Shown here in pieces: positions 1 to 9,208 of a DNA stretch of 64,000 nt. Location: the NCBI GenBank assembly GCA_002840765.1, contig PHCE01000014.1, forward strand, positions 1 through 64,000. Reading direction: 5' to 3'. A model generated the notes under the pieces. It saw only the letters and a list, made by a program, of their open reading frames with translations, was not told where the DNA came from and searched no databases. How positions within the stretch are numbered: the stretch's first letter is position 1; every line of letters starts with the position of its first letter. Position numbers and translations under genes: made by a program. The DNA comes from Betaproteobacteria bacterium HGW-Betaproteobacteria-7 (GTDB lineage: Bacteria > Pseudomonadota > Gammaproteobacteria > Burkholderiales > Rhodocyclaceae).

Positions 1-1
1 C

Positions 2-532
2 GGCGAGATGTACCTCACCCGCAACCGGCGCAAGGTGCTCTTCGTCGACGAGTTGAAACAGCAACTGGGCGACATCGGCGCCGACGATCCGGTCAAGGCT
101 GCCGTCATCGAGGAAGCCGCCCGGCGCGCCCGCAAGTATGGCGGCGCACTCGGCACGGCGACCCAGAGCGCCGACGATTTCTACGGCTCGACCCAGATGG
201 AAGCGGCCTTCAACTGCTCGGACTGGGTTTTCCTGCTGCGCCAGAAACCAGAGTCCATCGAAATGCTCGACCGCAAGGGCCGGCTGACCATGGACGAACC
301 GAAGAAGCGCCTGCTCAACTCCCTACGCACCGAGGCCGGCGTCTTCTCCGAGTTGTACATCTCGTCGCCGGTCGGCGAAGGCGTCGCCCGCAACATTCTC
401 GATCCGGCCACCCACCTGCTGTTCTCCAACAAGTTGGAAGACAACGCCCCGATCGACGAATTGCGCGCCCAGGGCCTGTCCATCGACGAGGCGATCAGCG
501 AACTGCTGCGCCATCGGGGGCATACGGTATGA
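2..532 (+). CDS. traC: TraC-type conjugative transfer ATPase, C-terminal part (5' truncated by window edge)
   Basis: This is the last ~176 residues of the VirB4-like ATPase that energises pilus assembly in F-type type IV secretion. The reading frame is open from the first bases, so the gene starts outside the window. The visible part begins near the Walker B region (VLFVDELK) and carries the typical late segments of the family: TATQSADDF, a DWVFLLRQKPES stretch and a helical C-terminus. It overlaps trbI by the ATGA junction, as expected for the tra operon. The family call rests on these motifs and on the following genes in canonical order. Confidence 0.85.
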   Translation, partial: GEMYLTRNRRKVLFVDELKQQLGDIGADDPVKAAVIEEAARRARKYGGALGTATQSADDFYGSTQMEAAFNCSDWVFLLRQKPESIEMLDRKGRLTMDEPKKRLLNSLRTEAGVFSELYISSPVGEGVARNILDPATHLLFSNKLEDNAPIDELRAQGLSIDEAISELLRHRGHTV

Positions 533-897
533 AACCGAGCGCATCCCAGTTATTGGGTCATGGCTTGCTGACCCTTCTCGTGGTGAGCGCCGCCCTGGCC
601 GCCTACGACCGGCTCGTCCTGCGCCCCGCGCTGATCATCGGGGTGGTCGACGTGGCCGAGGTGTACCGCGCCAAGGAAGCTGAATTTACACAGATCCTGA
701 CCAAAGCCAGCTCCGAGGAAGACCGGCAAAAAGCCCTGTTCATGGCGAGAACCTTTGCCCAGCGCCTGCCGGTCGCCCTCGAGGAACTGCCGCGCGAATG
801 CGGCTGCCTGGTCGTCCTCAAGGCGGCAGTGGCCGGACCGACCCCGAACACCGTTGATCTGACGGCCACACTGCGCAGAAAGGTGACCACGCCATGA
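529..897 (+). CDS. trbI: TrbI-like F-type conjugative transfer protein
   Basis: A 122-aa protein with one N-terminal membrane segment (about residues 10-27) and a small periplasmic domain that includes VGVVDVAEVY-like text and a CGC motif. In F-type systems TrbI is a small inner-membrane protein affecting pilus retraction, and its gene follows traC. The start overlaps the traC stop (ATGA) and the end overlaps the next gene by 4 bases, so translation is coupled. Sequence conservation in this family is low, so the name depends partly on position. Confidence 0.75.
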   Translation: MKPSASQLLGHGLLTLLVVSAALAAYDRLVLRPALIIGVVDVAEVYRAKEAEFTQILTKASSEEDRQKALFMARTFAQRLPVALEELPRECGCLVVLKAAVAGPTPNTVDLTATLRRKVTTP

Positions 898-1490
898 ACA
901 GCGACCCACTTCAACAGGCGGAAGCCCTTCCCGCCGCAAGACCCGGCCGTAGGTGGCGCATCCTCGGGTGGGTTGCCGACTTCCTGCGCCATGCCCGCCA
1001 GCGCTGGTACCTCTACCTGCCGATCGTCGCCATCTGGAGTCTGGCCTATGTCCGCCTCTTCGTCGATGCGACACCGCGAGTGCCAGTTCTTTTCAACTGG
1101 ACGCCGAGCCTGCCTTATCGCGTTGCCTGGCTGCAGCACGGCCAGCATCCCTTGCAGCGCGGCGATTTCATCATTTTCTCGTTTGCCGGCGAGGCACAGC
1201 AGCGCTATCCGGGGCTGCAGGGTCAGCCTTTCTTCAAGATCGTCCGCGGGTTGCCGGGCGATACCGTAACCGTCACCGGCCGGCAGGTCGCCATCAATGG
1301 AGAGGACGTCGGTGTGGCCAAGACAAAGGCCTACGACCGCAGGCCACTCGCGCCGATTGCGCCGACCGTCATCCCACCCCGCTACTACTACGTGCAGGGC
1401 ACCAGCCCCGACTCCTTCGACTCGCGCTACCGGGAAAGTGGCCTGATCCGGACGGAGCAGGTTATCGGTATCGTGGTCCCGCTGTTCTGA
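894..1490 (+). CDS. S26-family signal peptidase of the conjugation system (TraF/TrhF type)
   Basis: A 198-aa inner-membrane serine protease with one N-terminal TM segment (about residues 40-56). The likely catalytic serine lies in the TPSLPYR motif and the general-base lysine in FFKIVRGLPGD. The C-terminal box GTSPDSFDSRY matches the S26 peptidase fold. Plasmid-borne members of this family mature the pilin or other transfer proteins. It sits between trbI and traW, as in several MPF-F elements outside the classical F plasmid. It is distinct from the thioredoxin-like TraF encoded at 6810-7670. Confidence 0.85.
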   Translation: MNSDPLQQAEALPAARPGRRWRILGWVADFLRHARQRWYLYLPIVAIWSLAYVRLFVDATPRVPVLFNWTPSLPYRVAWLQHGQHPLQRGDFIIFSFAGEAQQRYPGLQGQPFFKIVRGLPGDTVTVTGRQVAINGEDVGVAKTKAYDRRPLAPIAPTVIPPRYYYVQGTSPDSFDSRYRESGLIRTEQVIGIVVPLF

Positions 1491-1500
1491 GACGCCAGCC

Positions 1501-1899
1501 ATGCCCCAGCCCCTCATTACCCTAACCCTGTTCGGTCTTCTGGCCTTTTCCGGCGCATGGGCTCAGAGCCCTCTGGCCGGCACCCCTTTGCCAGACCACC
1601 AAGTCAGCACGCCAGTGACGCAAGGCGTTCAGCCCACTGACAACATGCCACTGGCCGACTATCTCGGCCTGCTGCGGAAAATCGCCCCCGCCGCCGAGAA
1701 CGGTGCCCGAGATTACCTCGCCGCTTTCGCACGGCGCTGCGGTCGCCCCCTGACGCCAGCCGAATTGCGCCGGGCCATGGCCGACGGTGATGGCGATCCG
1801 GCACTGATGGCTTTGATTCGGGCGAACCACCTGGGCGATACCGCTGGGCGCGAACAACTCGCCGGACAGATCCGCTGCCCGGGCAAGCCGGCGCGATGA
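1501..1899 (+). CDS. Secreted protein of unknown function in the transfer operon
   Basis: A 132-aa protein with an N-terminal signal peptide (hydrophobic core LITLTLFGLLAFSG, likely cleavage after AWA). The mature part is soluble and has two cysteines (near residues 79 and 126). I do not recognise a family. It lies between the signal peptidase and traW and overlaps traW by 4 bases. It is therefore co-translated with the periplasmic assembly proteins and may be a system-specific periplasmic component. Confidence 0.7.
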   Translation: MPQPLITLTLFGLLAFSGAWAQSPLAGTPLPDHQVSTPVTQGVQPTDNMPLADYLGLLRKIAPAAENGARDYLAAFARRCGRPLTPAELRRAMADGDGDPALMALIRANHLGDTAGREQLAGQIRCPGKPAR

Positions 1900-2531
1900 A
1901 ACGCCTGATCGCCACCATTCCCCTGCTCTTCGCGCTGCTGCTGGTCACGCCAGGCGCGAGAGCCCTTGATCTGGGCGTCATCGGGCCGAGCTATGAGATC
2001 AGCGAACCGCATCTGCTGCAAATGATCGAGCAACGTCTGCGCGACAAGGAGCGTAGCGGCGAACTCAAGCGCCTGGAAGATCAAGCCCGGGAACGCGGTA
2101 TCGCCACCGTGAGAAACCCGCCACCGGTCGCCGGCCTGCACACGACCGAGACGGCGCGGACCTTCTACTTCGACCCGAGCTTCACGCTCGACCGCAATAT
2201 CCTCGGCCCCCGGGGCGAGTTGCTATTTGCCGCCGGCACCCGCAAGAACCCGCTGGAAGTGGTGTCGCTGTCCCGGCATCTGCTCTTTTTCGATGGACGC
2301 GATCCAGCCCAGATCGGCCGTGCCCGGCAGTTGATCGCCTTCTATCAGGGACGCGTCAAACCAATCCTGGTCGGTGGTTCCTACCTGGACTTGATGAAGT
2401 CATGGCGTATGCCGGTCTACTTCGATCAGCAGGGTCTGCTTACCCGCCGCCTGGGCATCACCCAGGTTCCCGCCCTGGTATCGCAGGAAGGACTGCGCCT
2501 GCGCATCGACGAACTGGAGGTCGCGCGATGA
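1896..2531 (+). CDS. traW: TraW, type-F pilus assembly protein
   Basis: A 211-aa periplasmic protein with a signal peptide ending near ARA (residue ~23). It shows the TraW layout: an N-terminal helical section starting DLGVIGPSYEI, then a thioredoxin-like half with FYFDPSF, a FFDGRD segment, the VGGSYLDL region and a closing ITQVPALV segment. TraW acts with TraU and TrbC in pilus assembly. It overlaps the genes on both sides, consistent with its usual place before traU. Confidence 0.9.
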   Translation: MKRLIATIPLLFALLLVTPGARALDLGVIGPSYEISEPHLLQMIEQRLRDKERSGELKRLEDQARERGIATVRNPPPVAGLHTTETARTFYFDPSFTLDRNILGPRGELLFAAGTRKNPLEVVSLSRHLLFFDGRDPAQIGRARQLIAFYQGRVKPILVGGSYLDLMKSWRMPVYFDQQGLLTRRLGITQVPALVSQEGLRLRIDELEVAR

Positions 2532-3556
2532 GCCAACGCTGCTTCGTAGCCAGACTTCCTATCCTTCTGGCGCTGCTCCTCGGCTTGTCCTCCCTGCCTG
2601 CCCTGGCCGCCGGTACCGCCACCTGCACCGGCAAGTTTCCGAATCCGATCACCGATATTTGCTGGTCCTGCATCCTGCCGATCAGCATCGGCAGTGCGCG
2701 CATCGCCAATTTCGGCGATCAGGAGGATACCGACAATCCACCCAATCCCGTCTGCAGTTGCCTGGTCAATCCGATCGTCGGTCTGTCCATCGGCTTCTGG
2801 GAGCCGGCGCGCCATGTCGAAGTGGTGCGCAAACCCTTTTGCCTCGTCTCGCTCGGCGGCGTCGACCTCGATCCGGGCATCCCGGCTCCCGAGGCGGCCC
2901 GCTTTACCCGCCCGGAAGGCGATGGCGATGGTGGCGCTTTCTATCAGGCGCATTACTACTTGAACCCGGTGATGTACTGGCTGGAAGTGGTCACCGACTT
3001 CCCTTGCCTCGAAAAGAGTTCCTTCGATCTGGCCTACATGACCGAAGTCGATCCCCTGTGGGCCGACGACGAACTCACCCTGATCCTCAATCCCGATGCC
3101 GTGCTGTTTGCCAATCCGGTCGCCATTGCCGCGTGCGCCGCCGATTGCGTGGCGGCCTCGGTCGGCTTCGGCATCCGCGAGATGTTCTGGTGCGCCGGTT
3201 GTCAGGGCGGCGTCTATCCGCTCAACGGGCACGTCCCCTACCACTTGGGTGGCGTGCGCACGGCCGCGCTGATGGCCCAGCGCTTGAGCGCCAAGATGCA
3301 CCGCGAGTTGGTGGCCTGGGGCTGGCATGGCACAAACGGGCTGTGCGGGCCGTACTTCGAGCCGGTGATGGACAAGACCGCCTACAAGACCCAACTCACC
3401 TATCCCATTCCCAACACCGACAAGGAAGGCGGCCGCTGCTGCCAGCCCTTCGGGCGGACCACCGTGCTCTGGGGGGCCGGCAAGGAATACCCGGTGCGTG
3501 GCGAGGACTTCGCCTTCATGTTGTTTCGCAAAAGGAATTGCTGTGTCGGCTACTAA
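2528..3556 (+). CDS. traU: TraU, type-F conjugative transfer protein
   Basis: The ATG at 2528 overlaps the traW stop and gives a 342-aa protein with a signal peptide (cleavage near ALA-AGT). The mature protein is cysteine-rich and has the TraU signatures NPITDICWSCILPI near the N-terminus, NPVCSC, a FWCAGCQGG box and a C-terminal GRCCQPFGR. TraU is a periplasmic mating-channel protein required for DNA transfer more than for pilus formation. An in-frame upstream start at 2402 lies inside traW and lacks a signal peptide, so it was not used. Confidence 0.92.
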   Translation: MSQRCFVARLPILLALLLGLSSLPALAAGTATCTGKFPNPITDICWSCILPISIGSARIANFGDQEDTDNPPNPVCSCLVNPIVGLSIGFWEPARHVEVVRKPFCLVSLGGVDLDPGIPAPEAARFTRPEGDGDGGAFYQAHYYLNPVMYWLEVVTDFPCLEKSSFDLAYMTEVDPLWADDELTLILNPDAVLFANPVAIAACAADCVAASVGFGIREMFWCAGCQGGVYPLNGHVPYHLGGVRTAALMAQRLSAKMHRELVAWGWHGTNGLCGPYFEPVMDKTAYKTQLTYPIPNTDKEGGRCCQPFGRTTVLWGAGKEYPVRGEDFAFMLFRKRNCCVGY

Positions 3557-4301
3557 ACTCCATCGAATCCTCGCCTCCCTGATCCTCGGCCTCAGCACCG
3601 TATTTGCTGCCGGCAGCCCGGTCCAGGCCGAGATTTCGCCGGTCGTCACAGAGGCGGACATCGAACGGGCCCGGCGTGAAACGCCAATGGTCACCGAGCA
3701 AGATATCGAGTTGGCTCGGCAGAAGTACGCCCTGCCGAGCGACGCCGAACGCCGATCCGCGCCGCTGAACAGTCCGAACCTGGAGGCGCTGCCCCAACCG
3801 GCGACGTCCACGCCGGTCGATCTGGAAGCGCTGGCTCGCGGCTATGCCGGGCAATCAGATGCGATGATGCAGGCGCAGGGGCTCACTACCGGGCCGGGGC
3901 TTTTCATCTTCGTCAGCCTGACCATGCCCCGCGCCACGCTGCAAGGTCTGGTCGACCAGGCGGCGCGGGCCAAAGCCGCCATCGTCATCCGCGGCTTCGC
4001 CAAGGGTTCGCTGCGCGAAACAGTCTCCCAGATCCAGGGCTTGATCGGCAAACAGCAGGTAGCCATCCAGATCGATCCGCTGGCCTTCGACCGCTTCGCC
4101 ATCAGCAAGGTGCCCAGCTTTGTATTGGTGCGCGACGGCACACGTCCCGTTGCCTGTGCCAGCGGCAGTTGCGCGCCCGCCGACAGTTTCCTGCGCGCAA
4201 CCGGTGACGTCAGCCTGGATTACGCGCTGGAGCACATGCAGCGCTCAGCCCCCGGCTTCAGCCCAGCCGCCGATATCTTCCTGAAACGCCTCAGAGGATA
4301 G
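3543..4301 (+). CDS. trbC: TrbC, type-F pilin assembly protein
   Basis: A GTG start at 3543, preceded by AAAGGAATT, gives a 252-aa protein with a signal peptide (cleavage near VQA) and a 14-base overlap with traU. The C-terminal half is a thioredoxin-like TrbC domain: LFIFVSLTMP, IRGF, then IDPLAFDRFAISKVPSFVL, where the last segment carries the cis-proline of the fold. The redox CXXC is absent, as is usual for TrbC. It works with TraW in pilus assembly. The in-frame ATG at 3498 would lie inside traU and spoil the signal peptide. Confidence 0.88.
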   Translation: MSATKLHRILASLILGLSTVFAAGSPVQAEISPVVTEADIERARRETPMVTEQDIELARQKYALPSDAERRSAPLNSPNLEALPQPATSTPVDLEALARGYAGQSDAMMQAQGLTTGPGLFIFVSLTMPRATLQGLVDQAARAKAAIVIRGFAKGSLRETVSQIQGLIGKQQVAIQIDPLAFDRFAISKVPSFVLVRDGTRPVACASGSCAPADSFLRATGDVSLDYALEHMQRSAPGFSPAADIFLKRLRG

Positions 4302-4310
4302 GGGATCGCC

Positions 4311-6431
4311 ATGCGCCGCCTGATCATCTGGATCACGCTGTTCTGCTTCATCACGACGCAGAGCGCCGCCATCGCCGGGCCACATGAAGAGGGCACCGCC
4401 GCCGGCCAGGCGGCCAATCCGGTCATTCGCGGCACAGTGAACATGCCCAGTGCCTCGAGCGCCGTGCCGGAGTACACCACGGCGCCACCCGAAACGGCGT
4501 ATTACGGCCAACCCAACCTGTCGGGTGCAGCCAATACCCGCCTGAGCACCTGCGCAGCCAGCGCCAACGATCCGGTCTGCCAGGCCCAGGACGGGGCGCT
4601 GACCTCGGCCAACACACCCCGCCCGGCGATCTCTGCCTACGATCCTGCGGTCTCCGCCGCCCGCGACATCGCCCGCAATCCGTCGAGTGCCTTGGGCAGC
4701 CTGGCAGACTATTACTCGGGCTGCACCACCGCCGAGGTCAGCACTGCGGCGGGCACCACGACCAAGGTCTGCAACCGCTACAGCGGGGTCGGCAACTACA
4801 CGACGCGGCGCGATCTGACGGTTGAGATCGACCTCCAGCCCAGTTGCATTGAAGGCACCTGGGTCGCCCACGGCCAGGTCAACCGCAACGGCGCCGACTA
4901 CATGGTGGCGGAAGCGCAATGCCAGCTGCGTAGCGACGGGCTGCAGCGTTTTCGATTTTATGCGGCGGGCGGCCAAGGGGCCTGCATCGGCTGGCAGACC
5001 GTCGACCTCCCGACCGCACCAGCCACCCAGGCCAGCTATGTCACCAACCTTTCCCCGCATTGGGAGGGCCATTGCTGGAGCCCGTTCACGGTCAACATGA
5101 TGCCCGGTTCAGGCTGCACGGCCGGGATGTGCAATTACACCTTCCAGTTCAGCGGTTTTGGCGGATTCGTGAAGTGGAACCTGCCCCTGTCGTTCGTCCA
5201 GCCGGCCATGGTGCAACACGAAACCGATGTCTGGGTCGACAAGAGCGCCGTGCTGAACACGGGTGGGCGCTGCACCGTCACCACGGCCGACACCTGTGTC
5301 GACGGCCCGGCGACCAAGGCCATCGAAGGCCGCGCCGTGACCCGTGCCTGCTGGTCCTATGAGCGCACGCTGACCTGCACCTCGGGCGCCCCGGTCGACG
5401 AGTGCGCACCGCTGGCCAGCAGCGGCTGTACGCCGACCAGCAGCACTTGCAAGCAAATGAATGTCGGCAGCGGGCTGTGCGAGATCACCCAGGACACCTA
5501 TACCTGCCCGGTCGCCGCGCAAACCACGACCACCGCTTCGAACTGCCCGGCCAACGTTTATTGCCTGGGCGCTAACTGCTTCAATACCAGCTACACCAAC
5601 GATACCGACTTCGCCCGTTCGATGTCGCTGATGGAAGCCGGACGCGAAGCCGGCGTTTATCTCGACACCAGCAAGATGCAGGTCTTCAAGGGAGAAGGCA
5701 ACCGCTGCCGAGACCGCCTGCTGAAGAACTGTTGCAGTTCAGATTCGGCCGGCGCCGGCATGACCAACCAGAGCCTGTTCGGTACCGGATCGAGCCTGGT
5801 CTACGACGTGCTGATGAATTCCCAGAACCGCGAGTTCCTTTACCAGGGCATGCAGGCCTTGCTGCTCGGCGGCGGTTTCAGCGGCAGTTTCACCACCTAT
5901 GGCATCACTGTCGCGGTCAATGGCACAGCACTGCCGGCCAGCTCGGCCGTTCTCTATTCCGGTGAAAGCCTGGTCGTCGCCTTCGACCCCTGGTCGCTGG
6001 TCATCGCGGTGGTGATCTACATCATCATGTCGATGTCGTCCTGCAACGAGGAGGAAGGCAAGCTCGCCATGAAGGAAGGCGCCGGTTTGTGCCATACCGT
6101 CGGCACCTGGTGCTCCTCCTGCATCCGCATTTTCGGCAAGTGCGTCTCCTGTATCGAACACAGCACCGGCAAGTGCTGCTTCAACAGCAAACTGGCCCGC
6201 ATCGTCAATGAGCAGGGCCGCGTGCAGGTCGGCAAGGGCTGGGGTTCGGGGAAAAGCCCCGACTGCTCGGGGTTCACCATCGCCCAACTCCAGAGCCTCG
6301 ACTTCGCGGCCATGGACCTCACCGAGTTTTACGCCTCTATCGTCCCGACGCTGCCCAACGCCGGCGCGCTACAGGGCAGCAACGCCGCACGCCTGACAAC
6401 CTGCTACTACGGACAGGGGAAGTGCCAATGA
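4311..6431 (+). CDS. traN: TraN, outer-membrane mating-pair stabilisation protein
   Basis: A 706-aa secreted protein with a signal peptide (residues 1 to ~23). It is very rich in cysteine, with clusters such as TCSSC-like pairs, CNEEEG, WCSSCIRIFGKC and GKCCFNSK near residues 575-640. This is the hallmark of TraN, which contacts the recipient surface and stabilises mating pairs. The conserved C-terminal third (LARIVNEQGR, CSGFT) matches the family, whereas the middle is variable, as expected for the part that decides recipient specificity. It follows trbC by 9 bases and overlaps the next gene by ATGA. Confidence 0.9.
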   Translation: MRRLIIWITLFCFITTQSAAIAGPHEEGTAAGQAANPVIRGTVNMPSASSAVPEYTTAPPETAYYGQPNLSGAANTRLSTCAASANDPVCQAQDGALTSANTPRPAISAYDPAVSAARDIARNPSSALGSLADYYSGCTTAEVSTAAGTTTKVCNRYSGVGNYTTRRDLTVEIDLQPSCIEGTWVAHGQVNRNGADYMVAEAQCQLRSDGLQRFRFYAAGGQGACIGWQTVDLPTAPATQASYVTNLSPHWEGHCWSPFTVNMMPGSGCTAGMCNYTFQFSGFGGFVKWNLPLSFVQPAMVQHETDVWVDKSAVLNTGGRCTVTTADTCVDGPATKAIEGRAVTRACWSYERTLTCTSGAPVDECAPLASSGCTPTSSTCKQMNVGSGLCEITQDTYTCPVAAQTTTTASNCPANVYCLGANCFNTSYTNDTDFARSMSLMEAGREAGVYLDTSKMQVFKGEGNRCRDRLLKNCCSSDSAGAGMTNQSLFGTGSSLVYDVLMNSQNREFLYQGMQALLLGGGFSGSFTTYGITVAVNGTALPASSAVLYSGESLVVAFDPWSLVIAVVIYIIMSMSSCNEEEGKLAMKEGAGLCHTVGTWCSSCIRIFGKCVSCIEHSTGKCCFNSKLARIVNEQGRVQVGKGWGSGKSPDCSGFTIAQLQSLDFAAMDLTEFYASIVPTLPNAGALQGSNAARLTTCYYGQGKCQ

Positions 6432-6802
6432 AGATCGCTTACACCGCTGCCTTGATCGCCGGATTCGCAGCGTCAGTCCTCGCCGACGAGGTGCCAAGAG
6501 CCCCGGTATCGGATCCCCGACCGGTGATGTTGGCCGCCCTTCGATCCGTCGATGGCGAAGCCCACGCCATCCTCAGCGGCGAGATCGCCGAAGCGCTCAC
6601 CCAGCGCTTTGCAGCCACCTCGCCGATCTATATCGATGTCACAACCGAGAAGCGCTACGCCCAGGCCGGTTGTGCTCGCTTGAATGTCAGGTTCTGGCAG
6701 GACGGGGTTCTGCTGCCCGGTGCGTCGACTTCGCGCCGCCAGACCATGGATTTCGGCATCAACTACTGCCTCGATGGCCGGCCACCGCAATCCCTGAAGT
6801 AG
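6428..6802 (+). CDS. Secreted protein of unknown function between traN and traF
   Basis: A 124-aa protein with a signal peptide (likely cleavage after VLA) and a compact mature domain with two cysteines (in QAGCARL and NYCLDG), probably disulfide-bonded in the periplasm. I do not recognise the family. The ATG at 6428 overlaps the traN stop. A GTG two codons upstream is possible but not needed. Position suggests a periplasmic accessory of the mating channel. Confidence 0.7.
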   Translation: MKIAYTAALIAGFAASVLADEVPRAPVSDPRPVMLAALRSVDGEAHAILSGEIAEALTQRFAATSPIYIDVTTEKRYAQAGCARLNVRFWQDGVLLPGASTSRRQTMDFGINYCLDGRPPQSLK

Positions 6803-6809
6803 CCCATTC

Positions 6810-7670
6810 ATGAATAGCCGCAAACGTCCCGCCCTCCTGCTGCTGATCTTTGCCGTGATGCTCGGTAGCCATAGCGCAGCAGCCCAGGACGCTGCCTCGC
6901 GCTATTGGGCCGACAGTTGGCGCGGCTGGCACTTCTATGAAGTGCCGGCACCCGAGGAACACGAACAACCATTGCTACCAGGCAAGACCACAGCGACTGC
7001 GCTGCCCGCCCAACCGCCGCGGGCACCGGAACTGGTCGAATTTGAACGCCTTCAGAAAACCCTGGAAGAGACGCGCAACATCGCCATCATGCGACCGAGC
7101 GAAGCCAATGTCAGGCGTTACATGGAACTGGAGTCCCAGGTCGTCGCCCGCGCTTCCTACTTCGCCGACGTCGCCCAGCGCGTGGCTTGGGTCACACCCC
7201 AACTGGACCCGACCCTGCAGGGCCGCCCGGTCAATGCCAAGGCCCTGGAGGTTTTCGACCAAGCCGAGTTGGTCGATCGCTCGCACGCCATTGCCGATCT
7301 GAGCAAGGATCACGTGCTGTTCTTTTTCTACCGCTCGGACTGCCCGTATTGCCATGCCTTCGCACCGACATTGGCCGCCTTCCAGGTCCGTCACGGTATT
7401 CAGGTCGTGGCCATCAGCGTGGACGGTGGTCCGCTGCCGAGTTTCCCCAATGCCCGCCCGGACAACGGCATTGCCAGCACCCTGAAGGTCAACCAGGTAC
7501 CAGCCGTTTTTCTGGCCCAGCCCTTCACCGGAAAGATCTCTCCCATCGGCTTCGGCGTGCTCTCCGAATCCCAGTTGCTCGAACGCATCGCCACGGTGTC
7601 CGCTCCGCAAGCCGAGGCCATGCAGCCCACAACCACGCAAGGTCTCGCCCTACCCCCGGAGGCGCCATGA
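6810..7670 (+). CDS. traF: TraF, thioredoxin-like conjugative assembly protein
   Basis: A 286-aa periplasmic protein with a signal peptide ending near AAA-Q26. The N-terminal half carries the TraF entry motif (YWADSWRGWHFYE) and a helical section. The C-terminal half is a thioredoxin fold with an intact CPYC site (Cys178 and Cys181) and the cis-Pro segment VNQVPAVF. Active-site TraF members probably handle disulfides in cysteine-rich TraN, TraU and TraH, all encoded next to it. It overlaps traH by 4 bases (ATGA). Confidence 0.92.
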   Translation: MNSRKRPALLLLIFAVMLGSHSAAAQDAASRYWADSWRGWHFYEVPAPEEHEQPLLPGKTTATALPAQPPRAPELVEFERLQKTLEETRNIAIMRPSEANVRRYMELESQVVARASYFADVAQRVAWVTPQLDPTLQGRPVNAKALEVFDQAELVDRSHAIADLSKDHVLFFFYRSDCPYCHAFAPTLAAFQVRHGIQVVAISVDGGPLPSFPNARPDNGIASTLKVNQVPAVFLAQPFTGKISPIGFGVLSESQLLERIATVSAPQAEAMQPTTTQGLALPPEAP

Positions 7671-9208
7671 CACATTACGACCATCCCAATTTCCGACGTG
7701 GCGCTGCTGCCGTCCTGGCCCTGCTACTGGCAATCCCATCCTTTCAACTGCAGGCCGGCGATCTCAACAGCGAAGTGAACAACATGTTCAACAATCTGGG
7801 TGCCATCGGTAACTACACGGCACCGGGCGCCTTCCGCGGCCAGACCTTCAATACCTACACCGGCGGCAACCTGATGATGCGCTCGCCGAACAAGGTTTAT
7901 CAGTTGGCCGCCATCCAGTTCCCCAGCGCCAAGGCCGGCTGCGGCGGTATCGATGTCTTTGGCGGTTCCTTCTCACACATTTCGGCAACCGAATTCAAGA
8001 ACATGCTGAAGAACATCACGGCGGCGCTGCCGGGGATTGCTTTCCAACTCGCCTTGGAGGCGGTCTCGCCGCTGCTCGGTGGACTGACCAAATGGGCCAA
8101 GGGACTGGAAACCTGGATCAACAACGCCCGGATCAATTCCTGCGAGACCGCCAAGGCCATAGTCAGCACCGCAGCCGAATCGATAGGCTACAGTTCCCAG
8201 GAAACCTGCGCCGATCTGGCCATCGAGATGGGCATGGAAAGCGACCGGGATGCAGCGCGGCGGCGCTGTGCGACGGATCGGCCCAGCATTCTGTCCACGG
8301 CACGCTCCTCAGCCGACCCGAAGGTGAAAAACAAGGCGCCCTTCGTCGGCAACCTGACCTGGAAAGCTTTGCAGTACACCGGCGCCTATCTGGATGATCA
8401 AGAACGCGAACTGATCATGAGTCTGGTCGGCACCATCATCTATTACCCGGAAGAGTCGGCCCGTGACCCCGAGCCGATCGCCCCGACGCTGACCTCGATC
8501 AGCCAGTTGCTCTACGGCCAGGGTGCGGCCGCCGGTACGGATGTCGTGCAGCATGTCTTGAAGTGCAACGACTACAGCAATTGCGACGTGGTCACCCTGA
8601 ACACCGCGTACACCCACACGCCCTTTACCGCCAAGGTCGAAGCGATCATGCGCTCCATTGCTGAGAAGATCACGACGCGCACCGCCATCCCCAATAACTC
8701 GGCCGAGGTCGGCTTCGTGAACCAGACCACCGAACCGGTCTACAAGATGCTCTCCATCGGTACCAGCATCCCGGGATCGGGCTTGGCCGACAGCCTGATC
8801 GCACAGTATCGCGACGTGATTTCCGTCGACTATGCCTATGTCTTCCTCGAACGCAATCTGCGTCTGGGCATGGCCGCGCTGGACAAGAACTACACCCTGC
8901 AGCAGTCGCAACGCGAGCAGGCCAACCAGGTCCGTCAGCGAGCGCAGGCCATGCTCATGCAACTCTCCCAGGAAAAGAATCTGCTCTACCAGAAGGTCGG
9001 CTCCTTCCGGGCGGTATCGAACCACCTGGAGCAACTCGAACGCCAACTACGCTCCAGACCGGAGAAAGCAGCATGTGGGAAATCTTCGCCTACCAGAATG
9101 CCGACAGCCTGTTCGGCGTCTTCAATGCCGCGGCGGCGATTCACGCCTCAGGCGACTACGCCGCCGCCCTGGCGGCCGTGGCCTTCTGCGGATTTGTGGC
9201 CGCCCTGA
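7667..9208 (+). CDS. traH: TraH, conjugative pilus assembly protein with unusual 3' extension
   Basis: The ATG at 7667 overlaps the traF stop and starts a signal peptide (cleavage near LQA). The protein shows TraH features: NNMFNNLGAIGNYT, the GCGGID box, an ALPGIAFQLALEAVSP segment and a C-terminal coiled coil (about residues 410-465). It is involved in pilus assembly at the cell envelope. No stop occurs before traG. The frame runs 136 bases into traG and gives 513 aa, with a low-complexity Pro/Arg-rich tail after residue ~468 that looks non-native. See the finding on this overlap. Confidence 0.88.
   Translation: MTHYDHPNFRRGAAAVLALLLAIPSFQLQAGDLNSEVNNMFNNLGAIGNYTAPGAFRGQTFNTYTGGNLMMRSPNKVYQLAAIQFPSAKAGCGGIDVFGGSFSHISATEFKNMLKNITAALPGIAFQLALEAVSPLLGGLTKWAKGLETWINNARINSCETAKAIVSTAAESIGYSSQETCADLAIEMGMESDRDAARRRCATDRPSILSTARSSADPKVKNKAPFVGNLTWKALQYTGAYLDDQERELIMSLVGTIIYYPEESARDPEPIAPTLTSISQLLYGQGAAAGTDVVQHVLKCNDYSNCDVVTLNTAYTHTPFTAKVEAIMRSIAEKITTRTAIPNNSAEVGFVNQTTEPVYKMLSIGTSIPGSGLADSLIAQYRDVISVDYAYVFLERNLRLGMAALDKNYTLQQSQREQANQVRQRAQAMLMQLSQEKNLLYQKVGSFRAVSNHLEQLERQLRSRPEKAACGKSSPTRMPTACSASSMPRRRFTPQATTPPPWRPWPSADLWPP

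Noticed and set aside
7187..7666. Upstream extension of the traH frame
   Set aside because: It lies within traF in another frame. The ATG at 7667 gives the signal peptide and the usual ATGA junction.
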